The notes under the pieces were generated by a model. The model was not told the DNA's origin and searched no databases. It saw only the letters and a list, made by a program, of their open reading frames with translations. Shown here in pieces: positions 1-6,793 of a stretch of 9,388 bases of DNA. Source of the DNA: Pseudomonas sp. (lineage in GTDB: Bacteria > Pseudomonadota > Gammaproteobacteria > Pseudomonadales > Pseudomonadaceae); contig SKFV01000136.1 in NCBI GenBank assembly GCA_007117785.1, forward strand, positions 1 to 9,388, in the 5' to 3' direction. Every line of letters starts with the position of its first letter. Within the stretch, counting starts at the first letter, position 1. Made by a program: the position numbers and the translations under genes.

Positions 1-2151
1 CCGGACGACGAGCGCTATCAATCACTGATCGGCAAGTATGTTGAGCTGCCACTGGTAGGCCGGCGCATTCCGATTGTTGCCGACGACTACTGTGATCCGG
101 AATTCGGTACCGGCTGCGTGAAAATCACCCCGGCGCATGACTTCAATGACTATGACGTCGGCAAACGCCACGCCCTGCCGCTGATCAACGTGCTGGACAA
201 GGACGCCGCTGTGCTGGGCACCGCCCAGGTGTTCACTATTGATGGCAGCGTCAATGACAGCTTTGATGCCCGCTTGCCCGCAGCCTACGCAGGACTGGAC
301 CGCTTCGCAGCGCGCAAGCAGATCGTGGCGGACTTCGAAGCCGCCGGCCTGCTGGAAAGCATCGAACCCCACGCGCTCAAAGTACCCAAGGGCGACCGCT
401 CCGGCGTGGTTATCGAACCCTGGCTGACCGACCAATGGTACGTCTCGACCAAACCCCTGGCCGAACCCGCCATCGCTGCCGTGGAAGACGGCCGTATCCA
501 GTTCGTACCCAAGCAATACGAAAACATGTATTTCAGCTGGATGCGTGACATTCAAGACTGGTGTATCTCGCGCCAGCTGTGGTGGGGCCACCGTATTCCG
601 GCCTGGTATGACGAGTCCGGCAAGGTCTACGTGGGCCGTGATGAAGCCGAAGTACGTGCCAAACACAACCTTGGCGACACGCCACTGCGTCAGGACGATG
701 ACGTACTGGACACCTGGTTCAGCTCCGGCCTGTGGACCTTCTCCACCCTCGGCTGGCCGGAAAAAACCAAAGCCCTGGATACCTTCCACCCCACTGACGT
801 CCTGGTCACCGGCTTCGACATCATCTTCTTCTGGGTCGCGCGCATGATCATGCTGACCATGCACCTGATGAAGAATGACGACGGCAGCGCTCAGGTACCC
901 TTCAAGACCGTGTATGTGCATGGCCTGGTACGCGATGGCCAGGGCCAGAAGATGTCCAAGTCCAAGGGCAACGTGCTCGATCCGCTGGATATCATCGACG
1001 GTATTGATCTGGAAGCTCTGGTGAAGAAACGCACCAGCGGCATGATGCAGCCCAAGCTGGCGGAAAAGATCGAGAAGCAGACCCGCGCCGAATTCCCTGA
1101 CGGCATCGCCGCTTACGGTACCGATGCGCTGCGCTTTACCAATTGCTCGCTGGCCTCCACCGGCCGTGACATCAAATTTGATATGGGCCGCGTGGAAGGC
1201 TATCGCAACTTCTGCAACAAGATCTGGAACGCCGCGCGCTACGTCATGATGCAGTGCGAAGACAAGGACTGTGGCGCTGACGGCGAATCGGTCGAACTGA
1301 CCCTGGCCGACCGCTGGATCATCTCGCAGCTGCAACGCACCGAAGCCGAAGTCACGCGTCAGCTGGATCAGTTCCGCTTCGACCTGGCTGCTACCGCGCT
1401 CTACGAGTTTATCTGGAACCAGTATTGCGACTGGTACCTGGAGCTGTCCAAGCCGGTACTCTGGGACGACAACTCGCCGGTCGAGCGCCTGCGCGGCACC
1501 CGTCGCACCCTGGTACGGGTGCTGGAAGCGGCGCTGCGACTGGCACACCCCTTCATGCCTTTCATCACCGAAGAGATCTGGCAGAAGATCGCCCCGCTGG
1601 CGGGTAAAAATGGCCCCACCATCATGCTGCAACCCTGGCCGGAAACCGATGACAGCCGCATTGATGCCGCTGCCGAAGGCGATATCGAATGGCTCAAGGC
1701 GATGATCCTCGGCGTACGCAATATTCGCGGCGAGATGAACGTCGCCCCCGGCAAGGCGCTGGAAGTCTTACTGCGCAAGGCCGGTAGCGAAGATGTGCGC
1801 CGCTTGCAGGACAACGATGCCTTCCTGAAGAAGCTCGCCAAGCTGGACAGCATCCGCGTGCTCACCGAGGGCGAGGAAGCACCCCTGGCCGCCACCGCAC
1901 TGGTCGGCGAGCTGGAAGTGCTGGTCCCCATGGCCGGGCTGATCGACAAGACCGCCGAACTGGCCCGCCTGGACAAGGAAATCGGTCGCCTGCAGGGCGA
2001 AGTCAAACGAATTGGTGGCAAGCTGAGCAACGCCGGCTTTGTCGACAAGGCCCCGGCGGCGGTGATCGACAAGGAGCGTGACAAACTGGCCGACGCAGAA
2101 AAAGCGCTGGCCCAGCTCAGCGAACAGCGTGCACATATCGCCAGCCTTTGA
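1..2151 (+). CDS. valS: Valyl-tRNA synthetase, C-terminal 716 residues (5' end outside window)
   Basis: Cytoplasmic class Ia enzyme that charges tRNA-Val with valine. The frame is open from base 1, so the gene is cut by the window edge; roughly the first quarter, including the HIGH-type motif, is missing. Seen in the fragment: the end of the CP1 editing region near the start (FGTGCVKITPAHDFNDYDVG around residues 36-57), the catalytic stretch WWGHRIPAWY, the motif DDVLDTWFSSGLW (about residues 233-246), and the KMSKS loop at bases 949-963. Next comes the anticodon-binding helical domain (LADRWIISQL onward, about residue 435). The last 70 or so residues are rich in Lys, Glu, Asp and Leu and match the C-terminal coiled-coil arm typical of bacterial ValS. 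The gene ends in TGA at 2149-2151, 24 bp before the next gene on the same strand. Identity is very secure; no frameshift is visible in the part present. Confidence 0.98.
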   Translation, partial: PDDERYQSLIGKYVELPLVGRRIPIVADDYCDPEFGTGCVKITPAHDFNDYDVGKRHALPLINVLDKDAAVLGTAQVFTIDGSVNDSFDARLPAAYAGLDRFAARKQIVADFEAAGLLESIEPHALKVPKGDRSGVVIEPWLTDQWYVSTKPLAEPAIAAVEDGRIQFVPKQYENMYFSWMRDIQDWCISRQLWWGHRIPAWYDESGKVYVGRDEAEVRAKHNLGDTPLRQDDDVLDTWFSSGLWTFSTLGWPEKTKALDTFHPTDVLVTGFDIIFFWVARMIMLTMHLMKNDDGSAQVPFKTVYVHGLVRDGQGQKMSKSKGNVLDPLDIIDGIDLEALVKKRTSGMMQPKLAEKIEKQTRAEFPDGIAAYGTDALRFTNCSLASTGRDIKFDMGRVEGYRNFCNKIWNAARYVMMQCEDKDCGADGESVELTLADRWIISQLQRTEAEVTRQLDQFRFDLAATALYEFIWNQYCDWYLELSKPVLWDDNSPVERLRGTRRTLVRVLEAALRLAHPFMPFITEEIWQKIAPLAGKNGPTIMLQPWPETDDSRIDAAAEGDIEWLKAMILGVRNIRGEMNVAPGKALEVLLRKAGSEDVRRLQDNDAFLKKLAKLDSIRVLTEGEEAPLAATALVGELEVLVPMAGLIDKTAELARLDKEIGRLQGEVKRIGGKLSNAGFVDKAPAAVIDKERDKLADAEKALAQLSEQRAHIASL

Positions 2152-2175
2152 CCCGAACTGGGCTAGACTGCCGGT

Positions 2176-4002
2176 ATGAATCCGGAACTGGCACTGGTAC
2201 TGCTCATGCTGGCCACCAGCATGGGCCTGTTTATCTGGGGGCGACCACGCATGGACGTGGTCGCCTTGCTGGTGATTGTCGGCCTGCCGCTGACCGGTAT
2301 TCTCAGCATCGAAGAGAGCGTTGCCGGCTTCAGCAACCCCGCGGTACTGCTGATTGCCAGCCTGTTTATCATCGGCCATGGTCTGGTGCGCACCGGCATC
2401 GCCTATCAACTGGGTGATCTGATCGTCAAACACGCGGCCACCAGCGAGGTGCGCCTGCTGGTATTCCTGATGATCTCGGTGGCGCTGCTCAGCTCGATCA
2501 TGAGCTCCACCGGTGTCGTTGCCATCTTTATCCCCATCGTACTGACCATTGCCAAACGCATGCAGAGCTCACCGTCACATCTGATGATGCCGCTGAGTTT
2601 CGCCGGCCTGATTGGCGGCACTCTGACGCTGGTCGCCACGCCGCCGAACATGGTGGTCAGTGCCGAACTGGCGCGCAGTGGCTTTGATGGCTTTTCTTTC
2701 TTCAGTTTTACCCCGATCGGCCTGGTCATTCTGACCCTGGGGATCCTCTATATGTTGTTTGCCCGCCGCTGGCTCGGCGGTTCCAAACCAACCAGTGGCT
2801 CTGGTGACCGTCAGACATTGTCGGATCTGGCGGATGCCTACGGCCTGACCGTGCGCGAGCGTCGCCTGCAGGTATTGGCAAACTCACCGCTGGTCAACCG
2901 CCCATTGAATGAACTCGAGTTACGCGAGCAATACGGCATCAACGTGATTGCCGTCGAACGCCCGCGCAAATTTCGTCGGGTGCTGGAAATGGCTACCCGC
3001 CACAGCCGGGTCAATGCCGGTGACACCCTGCTGATCGATCTCGCCAGCCCGGCAATTGCCCTGGCCGGTGCCTATGAGGAACTGGGGCTGGAACCGCGAC
3101 CGCTGCCGATCTCCTACTACCGCATCTATGCCCAGCAAATGGGCCTGGCCGAAGTGGCGCTACCGCCGGAATCCAGCCTGCCCGGCAAGACCATTCAGCA
3201 GCTGGGTTTCCGTAGCCGCTATCGCCTCAATGTGGTCGGCCTGCGCCGGCATGGCCAGGCACTGCCGGGGTTGTTGGTGGATGAGCCACTGAAGGCAGCA
3301 GATACCCTGCTGGTGGCCGGCAGCTGGGAAGATATCAACCAGCTGTACGGCCAGACCCGCGACTTTATGCTGTTCAACCTGCCGGCAGAAATCGATGAAA
3401 TTGCCCCGGCCAAGGACAAGGCGCCCTTTGCCCTGTTCAGCCTGGGCGTGATGGTCGCCTTGATGGTCAGCGGGCTGGTACCCAACCTGATGGCCGCGCT
3501 GATCGGCTGTATCTTAATGGGCCTGTTTGGCTGCATCACCATGGATTCAGCCTACAAGTCCATTCACTGGCCCAGCCTGTTGTTGATCATCGGCATGCTG
3601 CCCTTTGCCCTGGCGCTGGAACAGACGGGCGGGATTGACCTGGCCGTGGGCATGCTGCTGGACAGCTTCGGCAATGCCGGCCCCCGTACCCTGCTGGCCG
3701 TGCTCTTTGCCATCACCGCGCTGATCGGCATGTTTATCTCCAATACCGCAACAGCAGTATTGATGGCACCAGTGGCCATCGCCACCGCCCAGGCCGTCGG
3801 CGCCTCGCCCTACCCCTTTGCCATGACCGTCGCCCTGGCCGCCTCGGCAGCCTTTATGGCGCCCGTTTCTTCGCCGGTCAACACCCTGGTGCTCGACCCC
3901 GGCGGTTATAAATTTACCGATTTCATGCGCATCGGCATTCCCTTTACGCTGCTGGTATTGGCCGTAACCGTGTTGCTGGTGCCGCTGCTGTTTCCCTTGT
4001 GA
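2176..4002 (+). CDS. yfbS: SLC13-family permease with two RCK_C (TrkA_C) domains, YfbS-like
   Basis: Inner-membrane transporter of 608 residues, close in length and sequence to E. coli YfbS of the SLC13/citrate-transporter (DASS) superfamily; the substrate is not known. The N-terminal half (about residues 1-200) holds several hydrophobic segments and the conserved MSSTGVVAIFIPIV and VATPPNMVV motifs. Two soluble RCK_C-like domains follow, at about 227-290 (ends DTLLIDL) and 320-395 (ends DTLLVAG). A second membrane half (about 415-608) carries the SNTATAVLMAPVA motif (about 521-534) and SSPVNTLVL. RCK_C domains often bind small ligands and gate transport, so regulated ion or anion uptake is the likely role. 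An in-frame TAG at 2164-2166 fixes ATG 2176 as the first start. No clear Shine-Dalgarno sequence precedes it, so translation may lean on ribosomes leaving valS 24 bp upstream. Family assignment is strong; function is inferred. Confidence 0.93.
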   Translation: MNPELALVLLMLATSMGLFIWGRPRMDVVALLVIVGLPLTGILSIEESVAGFSNPAVLLIASLFIIGHGLVRTGIAYQLGDLIVKHAATSEVRLLVFLMISVALLSSIMSSTGVVAIFIPIVLTIAKRMQSSPSHLMMPLSFAGLIGGTLTLVATPPNMVVSAELARSGFDGFSFFSFTPIGLVILTLGILYMLFARRWLGGSKPTSGSGDRQTLSDLADAYGLTVRERRLQVLANSPLVNRPLNELELREQYGINVIAVERPRKFRRVLEMATRHSRVNAGDTLLIDLASPAIALAGAYEELGLEPRPLPISYYRIYAQQMGLAEVALPPESSLPGKTIQQLGFRSRYRLNVVGLRRHGQALPGLLVDEPLKAADTLLVAGSWEDINQLYGQTRDFMLFNLPAEIDEIAPAKDKAPFALFSLGVMVALMVSGLVPNLMAALIGCILMGLFGCITMDSAYKSIHWPSLLLIIGMLPFALALEQTGGIDLAVGMLLDSFGNAGPRTLLAVLFAITALIGMFISNTATAVLMAPVAIATAQAVGASPYPFAMTVALAASAAFMAPVSSPVNTLVLDPGGYKFTDFMRIGIPFTLLVLAVTVLLVPLLFPL

Positions 4003-4006
4003 GTTG

Positions 4007-4033
4007 ACCCCGAGCCAAGGCCGAGGTTTTTTT
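4007..4033 (+). terminator. Probable intrinsic terminator after the SLC13 permease
   Basis: Five bases after the permease stop, ACCCCGAGCC (4007-4016) and GGCCGAGGT (4019-4027) can fold into an imperfect hairpin with one bulge and one C-A mismatch. Seven T residues follow at 4027-4033. The position and T-run fit a Rho-independent terminator for the permease transcript. The imperfect stem lowers confidence. Confidence 0.55.
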
Positions 4034-4049
4034 GCATCAAAGACCGCTC

Positions 4050-4139
4050 GGGCACGGCATGCCGTGCCCCTACAGTTGGCGTGTCGGGCTGGCTCAGAGC
4101 GGCACTCGCTATGGCGTAGGGGCACAGCATGCTGTGCCC
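4050..4139. repeat. REP-like inverted palindrome doublet
   Basis: Two perfect 20-bp palindromes, GGGCACGGCATGCCGTGCCC (4050-4069) and GGGCACAGCATGCTGTGCCC (4120-4139), differ only by one compensated base pair. They face each other through CTAC (4070-4073) and GTAG (4116-4119), so the core reads as an inverted pair. The inner 42 bp also shows weak inverted symmetry (GGCGTGTCGGGCT against AGCGAGTGCCGCT when the right half is reversed). The compensated change argues that pairing is preserved. This is the architecture of REP doublets (BIMEs) or very small MITEs in gammaproteobacteria. Short ORFs crossing it encode Arg/His/Ala/Val/Pro-rich peptides that I judge to be artefacts of the repeat. Confidence 0.7.
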
Positions 4140-4143
4140 GCAG

Positions 4144-4212
4144 GGTCGAGCAGGAGCTCGACCTTCCCGGGGAAAGCTCGGTGCACCGGGAAGGCCGAGT
4201 TCCACCTCGGCC
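4144..4212. repeat. Tandem run of three short hairpins in the spacer
   Basis: Three inverted repeats follow one another almost without gaps: GGTCGAGC/GCTCGACC (4144-4151 and 4156-4163, 4-nt loop), CCTTCCCGG/CCGGGAAGG (4162-4170 and 4186-4194, 15-nt loop) and GGCCGAG/CTCGGCC (4193-4199 and 4206-4212, 6-nt loop). Adjacent stems share two bases, so not all can be fully formed together. There is no T-run after them, so simple termination is unlikely. Together with the doublet just upstream they fill most of the 320-bp gap (4003-4322). The rest of that gap shows only a weak promoter candidate. Confidence 0.6.
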
Positions 4213-4249
4213 AGACAATGCCTGATCAGCGCACCCACTAAAACACACC

Positions 4250-4255
4250 TACAAT
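4250..4255 (+). promoter_or_regulatory. Candidate -10 box for yejK/ndpA
   Basis: TACAAT at 4250-4255 differs from the sigma-70 -10 consensus at one position and lies 67 bp upstream of the yejK ATG, just after the palindromic block. No good -35 hexamer is found 16-18 bp upstream, so this is a weak call. If real, the transcript would carry a leader of about 60 nt. Confidence 0.25.
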
Positions 4256-4322
4256 TGCCAGTCGCCAGCATCTGGAGTACCTTGCTCAGCCAGATATCGA
4301 ACACACGCGCAGCGGACTCTCT

Positions 4323-5330
4323 ATGCCCATCGACAACAGCATCGTTCACCAGATTCACAAGAAACCGGATGGCCAACCCGCCAGCCTGACCTTGCGTGAG
4401 GCTGAACTGGCCAATTCCGACGCGCTGGAACAACTGCTCGCCGGCCTGATCGAGGCCTACAACAGTAAACCGAACAAGGCCTGGGGTTATTTCCACGAGG
4501 AAAGCGGCGCCTACCCGTTCAGTGGCTGGCTGCAGCAACTGCTCGACCAGGAGCTGGACTTCGTCAGCTTTTCTGCCCAGGCCAGCGAACAGCTGAAAAC
4601 CCTGATGGAAGCCTCCAACCTGGCCCTCGGCGGCCATGTGCTGTTCATCCGCTACCGCCAGGGTATGACCGCCTTCCTGATTATTGCCCTGCTGCACCAT
4701 ACCGAAGGCGTGACCGTGACCGATCAGCTAGATGTCGCCAGTGCCCGCCACCTGGATCTGGGCAGCCTGAATATGGCCGCACGCATCAACCTGACTGAAT
4801 GGAAGCAGAACAGCGCCTCCAAACAGTACATTTCCTTTATTCGCGGGCGCAGCGGCAAGCGCGTCTCAGATTACTTCCGTGACTTTATCGGCTGCCAGGA
4901 AGGTCCCAACCCGGAGGCCGAAACCAACACCCTGCTACAGGCGTTCCAGGACTATGTCGGCGAAGCCGACATGCCCGGTGACGATATCAAGACCAAAAGC
5001 AAAGCAATGGGTGGCTACGTCAATGGCCAGGCCCGTCAGGGTGAGAAGGTCGCGCTGGAAGAATTGTCCGGGCTGCTGGATGAGGAACAACCCCGGGCTT
5101 TCTACGATTACATCCGCAACAAGGACTACGGCCTGTCACCGGAAATCCCACCGGACAAGAAAACCATGAACAACTTCATGCGTTTTTACGGCAAGGCGGA
5201 CGGGCTATCCATCAGCTTTGAAGCCCACCTGCTCGGTGAACGTGTCGAGTATGACGAGAGCGGCGATGCGCTGGTGATCAAGCACCCACCGAAAGGGCTG
5301 GTGCAGCAGTTGCGTAACAAAAAACGTTAG
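4323..5330 (+). CDS. yejK: Nucleoid-associated protein YejK/NdpA
   Basis: Cytoplasmic 335-residue protein of the NdpA/YejK family (37-kDa nucleoid-associated proteins), which co-purifies with the bacterial nucleoid; E. coli YejK has been linked to topoisomerase activity. The match runs the full family length: the N-terminal HQIHKKPDGQPA region, the central GGHVLFIRYRQG and ISFIRGRSGKRVSDYFRDF stretches (the latter near residue 165), and the C-terminal KADGLSISFEAHLLGERV segment. The C-terminus ends with a basic tail, LRNKKR. No signal peptide or membrane segment is visible, in line with a DNA-associated cytoplasmic protein. ATG 4323 is chosen because it gives the usual family N-terminus; the Shine-Dalgarno sequence is poor. 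The gene appears monocistronic: a 320-bp repeat-filled gap lies upstream and a convergent gene follows, separated by a MITE. The stop TAG is 5 bp before the MITE and the C-terminus looks intact. Confidence 0.95.
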   Translation: MPIDNSIVHQIHKKPDGQPASLTLREAELANSDALEQLLAGLIEAYNSKPNKAWGYFHEESGAYPFSGWLQQLLDQELDFVSFSAQASEQLKTLMEASNLALGGHVLFIRYRQGMTAFLIIALLHHTEGVTVTDQLDVASARHLDLGSLNMAARINLTEWKQNSASKQYISFIRGRSGKRVSDYFRDFIGCQEGPNPEAETNTLLQAFQDYVGEADMPGDDIKTKSKAMGGYVNGQARQGEKVALEELSGLLDEEQPRAFYDYIRNKDYGLSPEIPPDKKTMNNFMRFYGKADGLSISFEAHLLGERVEYDESGDALVIKHPPKGLVQQLRNKKR

Positions 5331-5335
5331 AAATG

Positions 5336-5473
5336 GAGCCTCTGCAAAACGTAGGCGAGGCAGGCTCAGCAAGGCAAAAACAGAAGAAAAAGCGGAGTTT
5401 ACGTGTTGTAAATGAGCATTTTGAGTCTGTTTTTAACGCAGATGAGCCAACGCAGGTAGTTTTGCAGAGGCTC
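5336..5473. mobile_element. MITE-like element, 138 bp, 15-bp perfect terminal inverted repeats
   Basis: GAGCCTCTGCAAAAC at 5336-5350 is repeated perfectly inverted at 5459-5473. Inverted similarity continues inward, including GGCTCA near both ends (about 5362-5370 and 5440-5448) and AAAAACAGA on one arm against TCTGTTTTT on the other. The inside is AT-richer than its surroundings and has no gene. GAGnCnnTGCAAAA-type ends resemble those of IS5-related insertion sequences, so it is best read as a non-autonomous derivative; the parent IS is not present here. I see no clear flanking target duplication. It sits 5 bp after the yejK stop and 1 bp from the stop of the convergent acetyltransferase gene, so it may also fold into a long hairpin that helps end both transcripts (inference). 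Confidence 0.8.
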
Positions 5474-5474
5474 T

Positions 5475-5960
5475 TTAGACCAGCTTTTTTTGCCAGAACA
5501 TGGCCCGGCCCATCGCCGGGTCCAGTTCGTACCCGGCAAAGCCCAGCTTCGCGTAGGCCTTCTGCGCCGGCGCATTCCCTTCCAGTACTTCCAGCGTCAG
5601 CTTGCAGCAGCCGCGCTCACGCGCAATGGCTTCCACCTCGGCCAGCATCAACTGGCTGATACTCTGGCCACGATAGTCCGGCAGTACCGCTACATCATGA
5701 ATGTTCACCAGCGGCTGGGCGACAAAGGTGGAAAAGCCCATCAGGCAATTGACCAGTCCGACCGGCTGTTCACCCGCATAAGCCAATACCGTGAACGCAT
5801 GTGATAACTCTGCCAGGCGCGGCACCAGAGCGTCCTTGACCGCCACGGGCAAGGGCTCGCCACCACCCATAGGGTCTCGGGCGTAGGCATCCAGAAGTTG
5901 GACAATGGCCGCCGCATGCATGGGGTTACGGTAATCAGCGCGCAGGATAGTGATCGACAT
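5475..5960 (-). CDS. GNAT-family N-acetyltransferase
   Basis: Predicted 161-residue cytoplasmic acetyltransferase that would transfer an acetyl group from acetyl-CoA to an amine; the acceptor is unknown. The fold is read from the beta-4/alpha-3 region: VNIHDVAVLPDYRGQSISQLMLAEVEA-type sequence at about residues 92-118 (acetyl-CoA loop), then CCKLTLEVLEGNAPAQKAYAKLGF (about 124-147), the usual GNAT motif B. The protein ends in FWQKKLV. The start is ATG 5960, giving MSITILRADY, which begins the first GNAT beta strand; a longer upstream reading frame on this strand lacks homology and overlaps the ABC permease. The acetyl-CoA loop reads R-G-Q-S-I-S where R-G-x-G-x-G/A is usual, so the first glycine of that pair is replaced. 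It is the last gene of the minus-strand run, 71 bp after the permease, with its own possible -10 box. Confidence 0.9.
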   Translation of the reverse strand: MSITILRADYRNPMHAAAIVQLLDAYARDPMGGGEPLPVAVKDALVPRLAELSHAFTVLAYAGEQPVGLVNCLMGFSTFVAQPLVNIHDVAVLPDYRGQSISQLMLAEVEAIARERGCCKLTLEVLEGNAPAQKAYAKLGFAGYELDPAMGRAMFWQKKLV

Positions 5961-5985
5961 GGCAGAACGTCTCAGCAAAACCGGC

Positions 5986-6025
5986 AGTATAACGCCGCCG
6001 GGGTTGTGCACGCTAACCCGGCGGC
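5986..6025 (-). promoter_or_regulatory. Hairpin and candidate -10 box between ABC permease and GNAT gene
   Basis: In the 71-bp gap, GCCGCCGGGG-TT (5994-6005) pairs with AACCCGGCGGC (6015-6025), an 11-bp stem with one bulged G and a 9-nt loop. No T-run follows on the minus strand, so it is not a classic terminator. It could stabilise the upstream mRNA or partly end it. Three bases beyond it, TATACT (5991 to 5986 on the minus strand) is a good -10 candidate placed 25 bp before the GNAT ATG; a convincing -35 is lacking. Confidence 0.4.
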
Positions 6026-6031
6026 TCTGGC

Positions 6032-6793
6032 TCAGGGCTTGAGCTTGTAACCGGTACGGAAGATCCACCAGACCAGAAACAGGCAGACGGCCAGAAATAC
6101 CAGGGTCATGCCGACACTGACAGCAATGTGCACATCGGCACTGCCATAGAAACTCCAACGGAAACCACTGATCAGATACACCACCGGATTGAACAGACTC
6201 ACCGTCTGCCAGAACGGCGGTAGCATGCTGATCGAGTAAAAGCTGCCGCCAAGGAAAGTCAGCGGGGTCACGATCATCAGCGGGATGATCTGCAGCTTCT
6301 CGAAGCCATCAGCCCAGATGCCGATGATAAAGCCGAACAGGCTGAAGGTAACCGCGGTCAGCACCAGAAAGCCGAGCATCCACACCGGGTGCTGCACCTC
6401 GTAGGGCACGAAGAGTCGGGCCGTGACCAGCACCAGAATGCCCAACAGTATCGACTTGGTGGCGGCTGCACCAACATAGCCAATGACAATCTCCGCCGGG
6501 GATATCGGTGCCGAGAGCACTTCATAGATGGTGCCGGTGAACTTCGGCATATAGATACCGAAGGACGCGTTGGAAATACTTTCATTCAGCAGCATCAGCA
6601 TGATCAGGCCCGGCACCAGAAAGGCGCCGTAACTAATGCCATTGACGTCGGTCATCCGTGAGCCAATGGCAGCCCCGAACACAACAAAATAGAGGGTGGT
6701 GGAAATCACCGGCGAAGCAATGCTCTGCCAGAGGGTCCGGCGCAATCGCGCCAGCTCGAAGGTATAAATCGCCCAGATGCCCAATCCGTTCAT
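6032..6793 (-). CDS. yadH: ABC-2 type transporter permease, YadH-like
   Basis: Integral inner-membrane subunit of 253 residues, matching E. coli YadH (about 256 residues) along its length. Visible hydrophobic segments are consistent with the six-helix ABC-2 layout: about residues 25-42, 57-73, 112-129, 138-160, 169-190 and 225-246. Family hallmarks include YFVVFGAAIGSRM, FLVPGLIMLML, TPLTFLGGSFYSISMLPPFW and the following LFNPVVYLISGFR. Its ATG (6793) overlaps the ATPase stop in the sequence ATGA (6790-6793), and AGGAG lies 5 bp before it inside the ATPase gene (6799-6803), a standard coupled-translation arrangement. With the ATPase it should form a homodimeric exporter-type complex; the cargo is unknown. 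The family also includes drug, polysaccharide and lipid exporters, so no substrate is claimed. Confidence 0.94.
   Translation of the reverse strand: MNGLGIWAIYTFELARLRRTLWQSIASPVISTTLYFVVFGAAIGSRMTDVNGISYGAFLVPGLIMLMLLNESISNASFGIYMPKFTGTIYEVLSAPISPAEIVIGYVGAAATKSILLGILVLVTARLFVPYEVQHPVWMLGFLVLTAVTFSLFGFIIGIWADGFEKLQIIPLMIVTPLTFLGGSFYSISMLPPFWQTVSLFNPVVYLISGFRWSFYGSADVHIAVSVGMTLVFLAVCLFLVWWIFRTGYKLKP

Noticed and set aside
22..1632. Long open frame of 536 codons on the minus strand
   Set aside because: It lies wholly antisense to valS, whose motifs are unmistakable; its translation shows no recognisable domain and long antisense frames are common in GC-rich codon use.
4050..4212. CRISPR array or integron attachment site
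   Set aside because: Only two copies of the palindrome, in inverted orientation with one spacer-sized gap; no regular direct repeats, no cas or integrase gene nearby.
4004..4389. Several short open frames in the spacer, with His-Ala-Val-Pro and Gly-Thr-Ala-Cys repeats
   Set aside because: They are translations of the palindromic repeats themselves. Such peptides are a frequent annotation artefact.
5333..5659. 108-codon plus-strand frame starting at the MITE
   Set aside because: It is made of the MITE followed by antisense GNAT sequence, with no domain and no ribosome binding site.
5961..6158. N-terminal extension of the GNAT reading frame
   Set aside because: It overlaps the 3' end of the ABC permease in another frame and adds no GNAT-like sequence; ATG 5960 gives the expected N-terminus.
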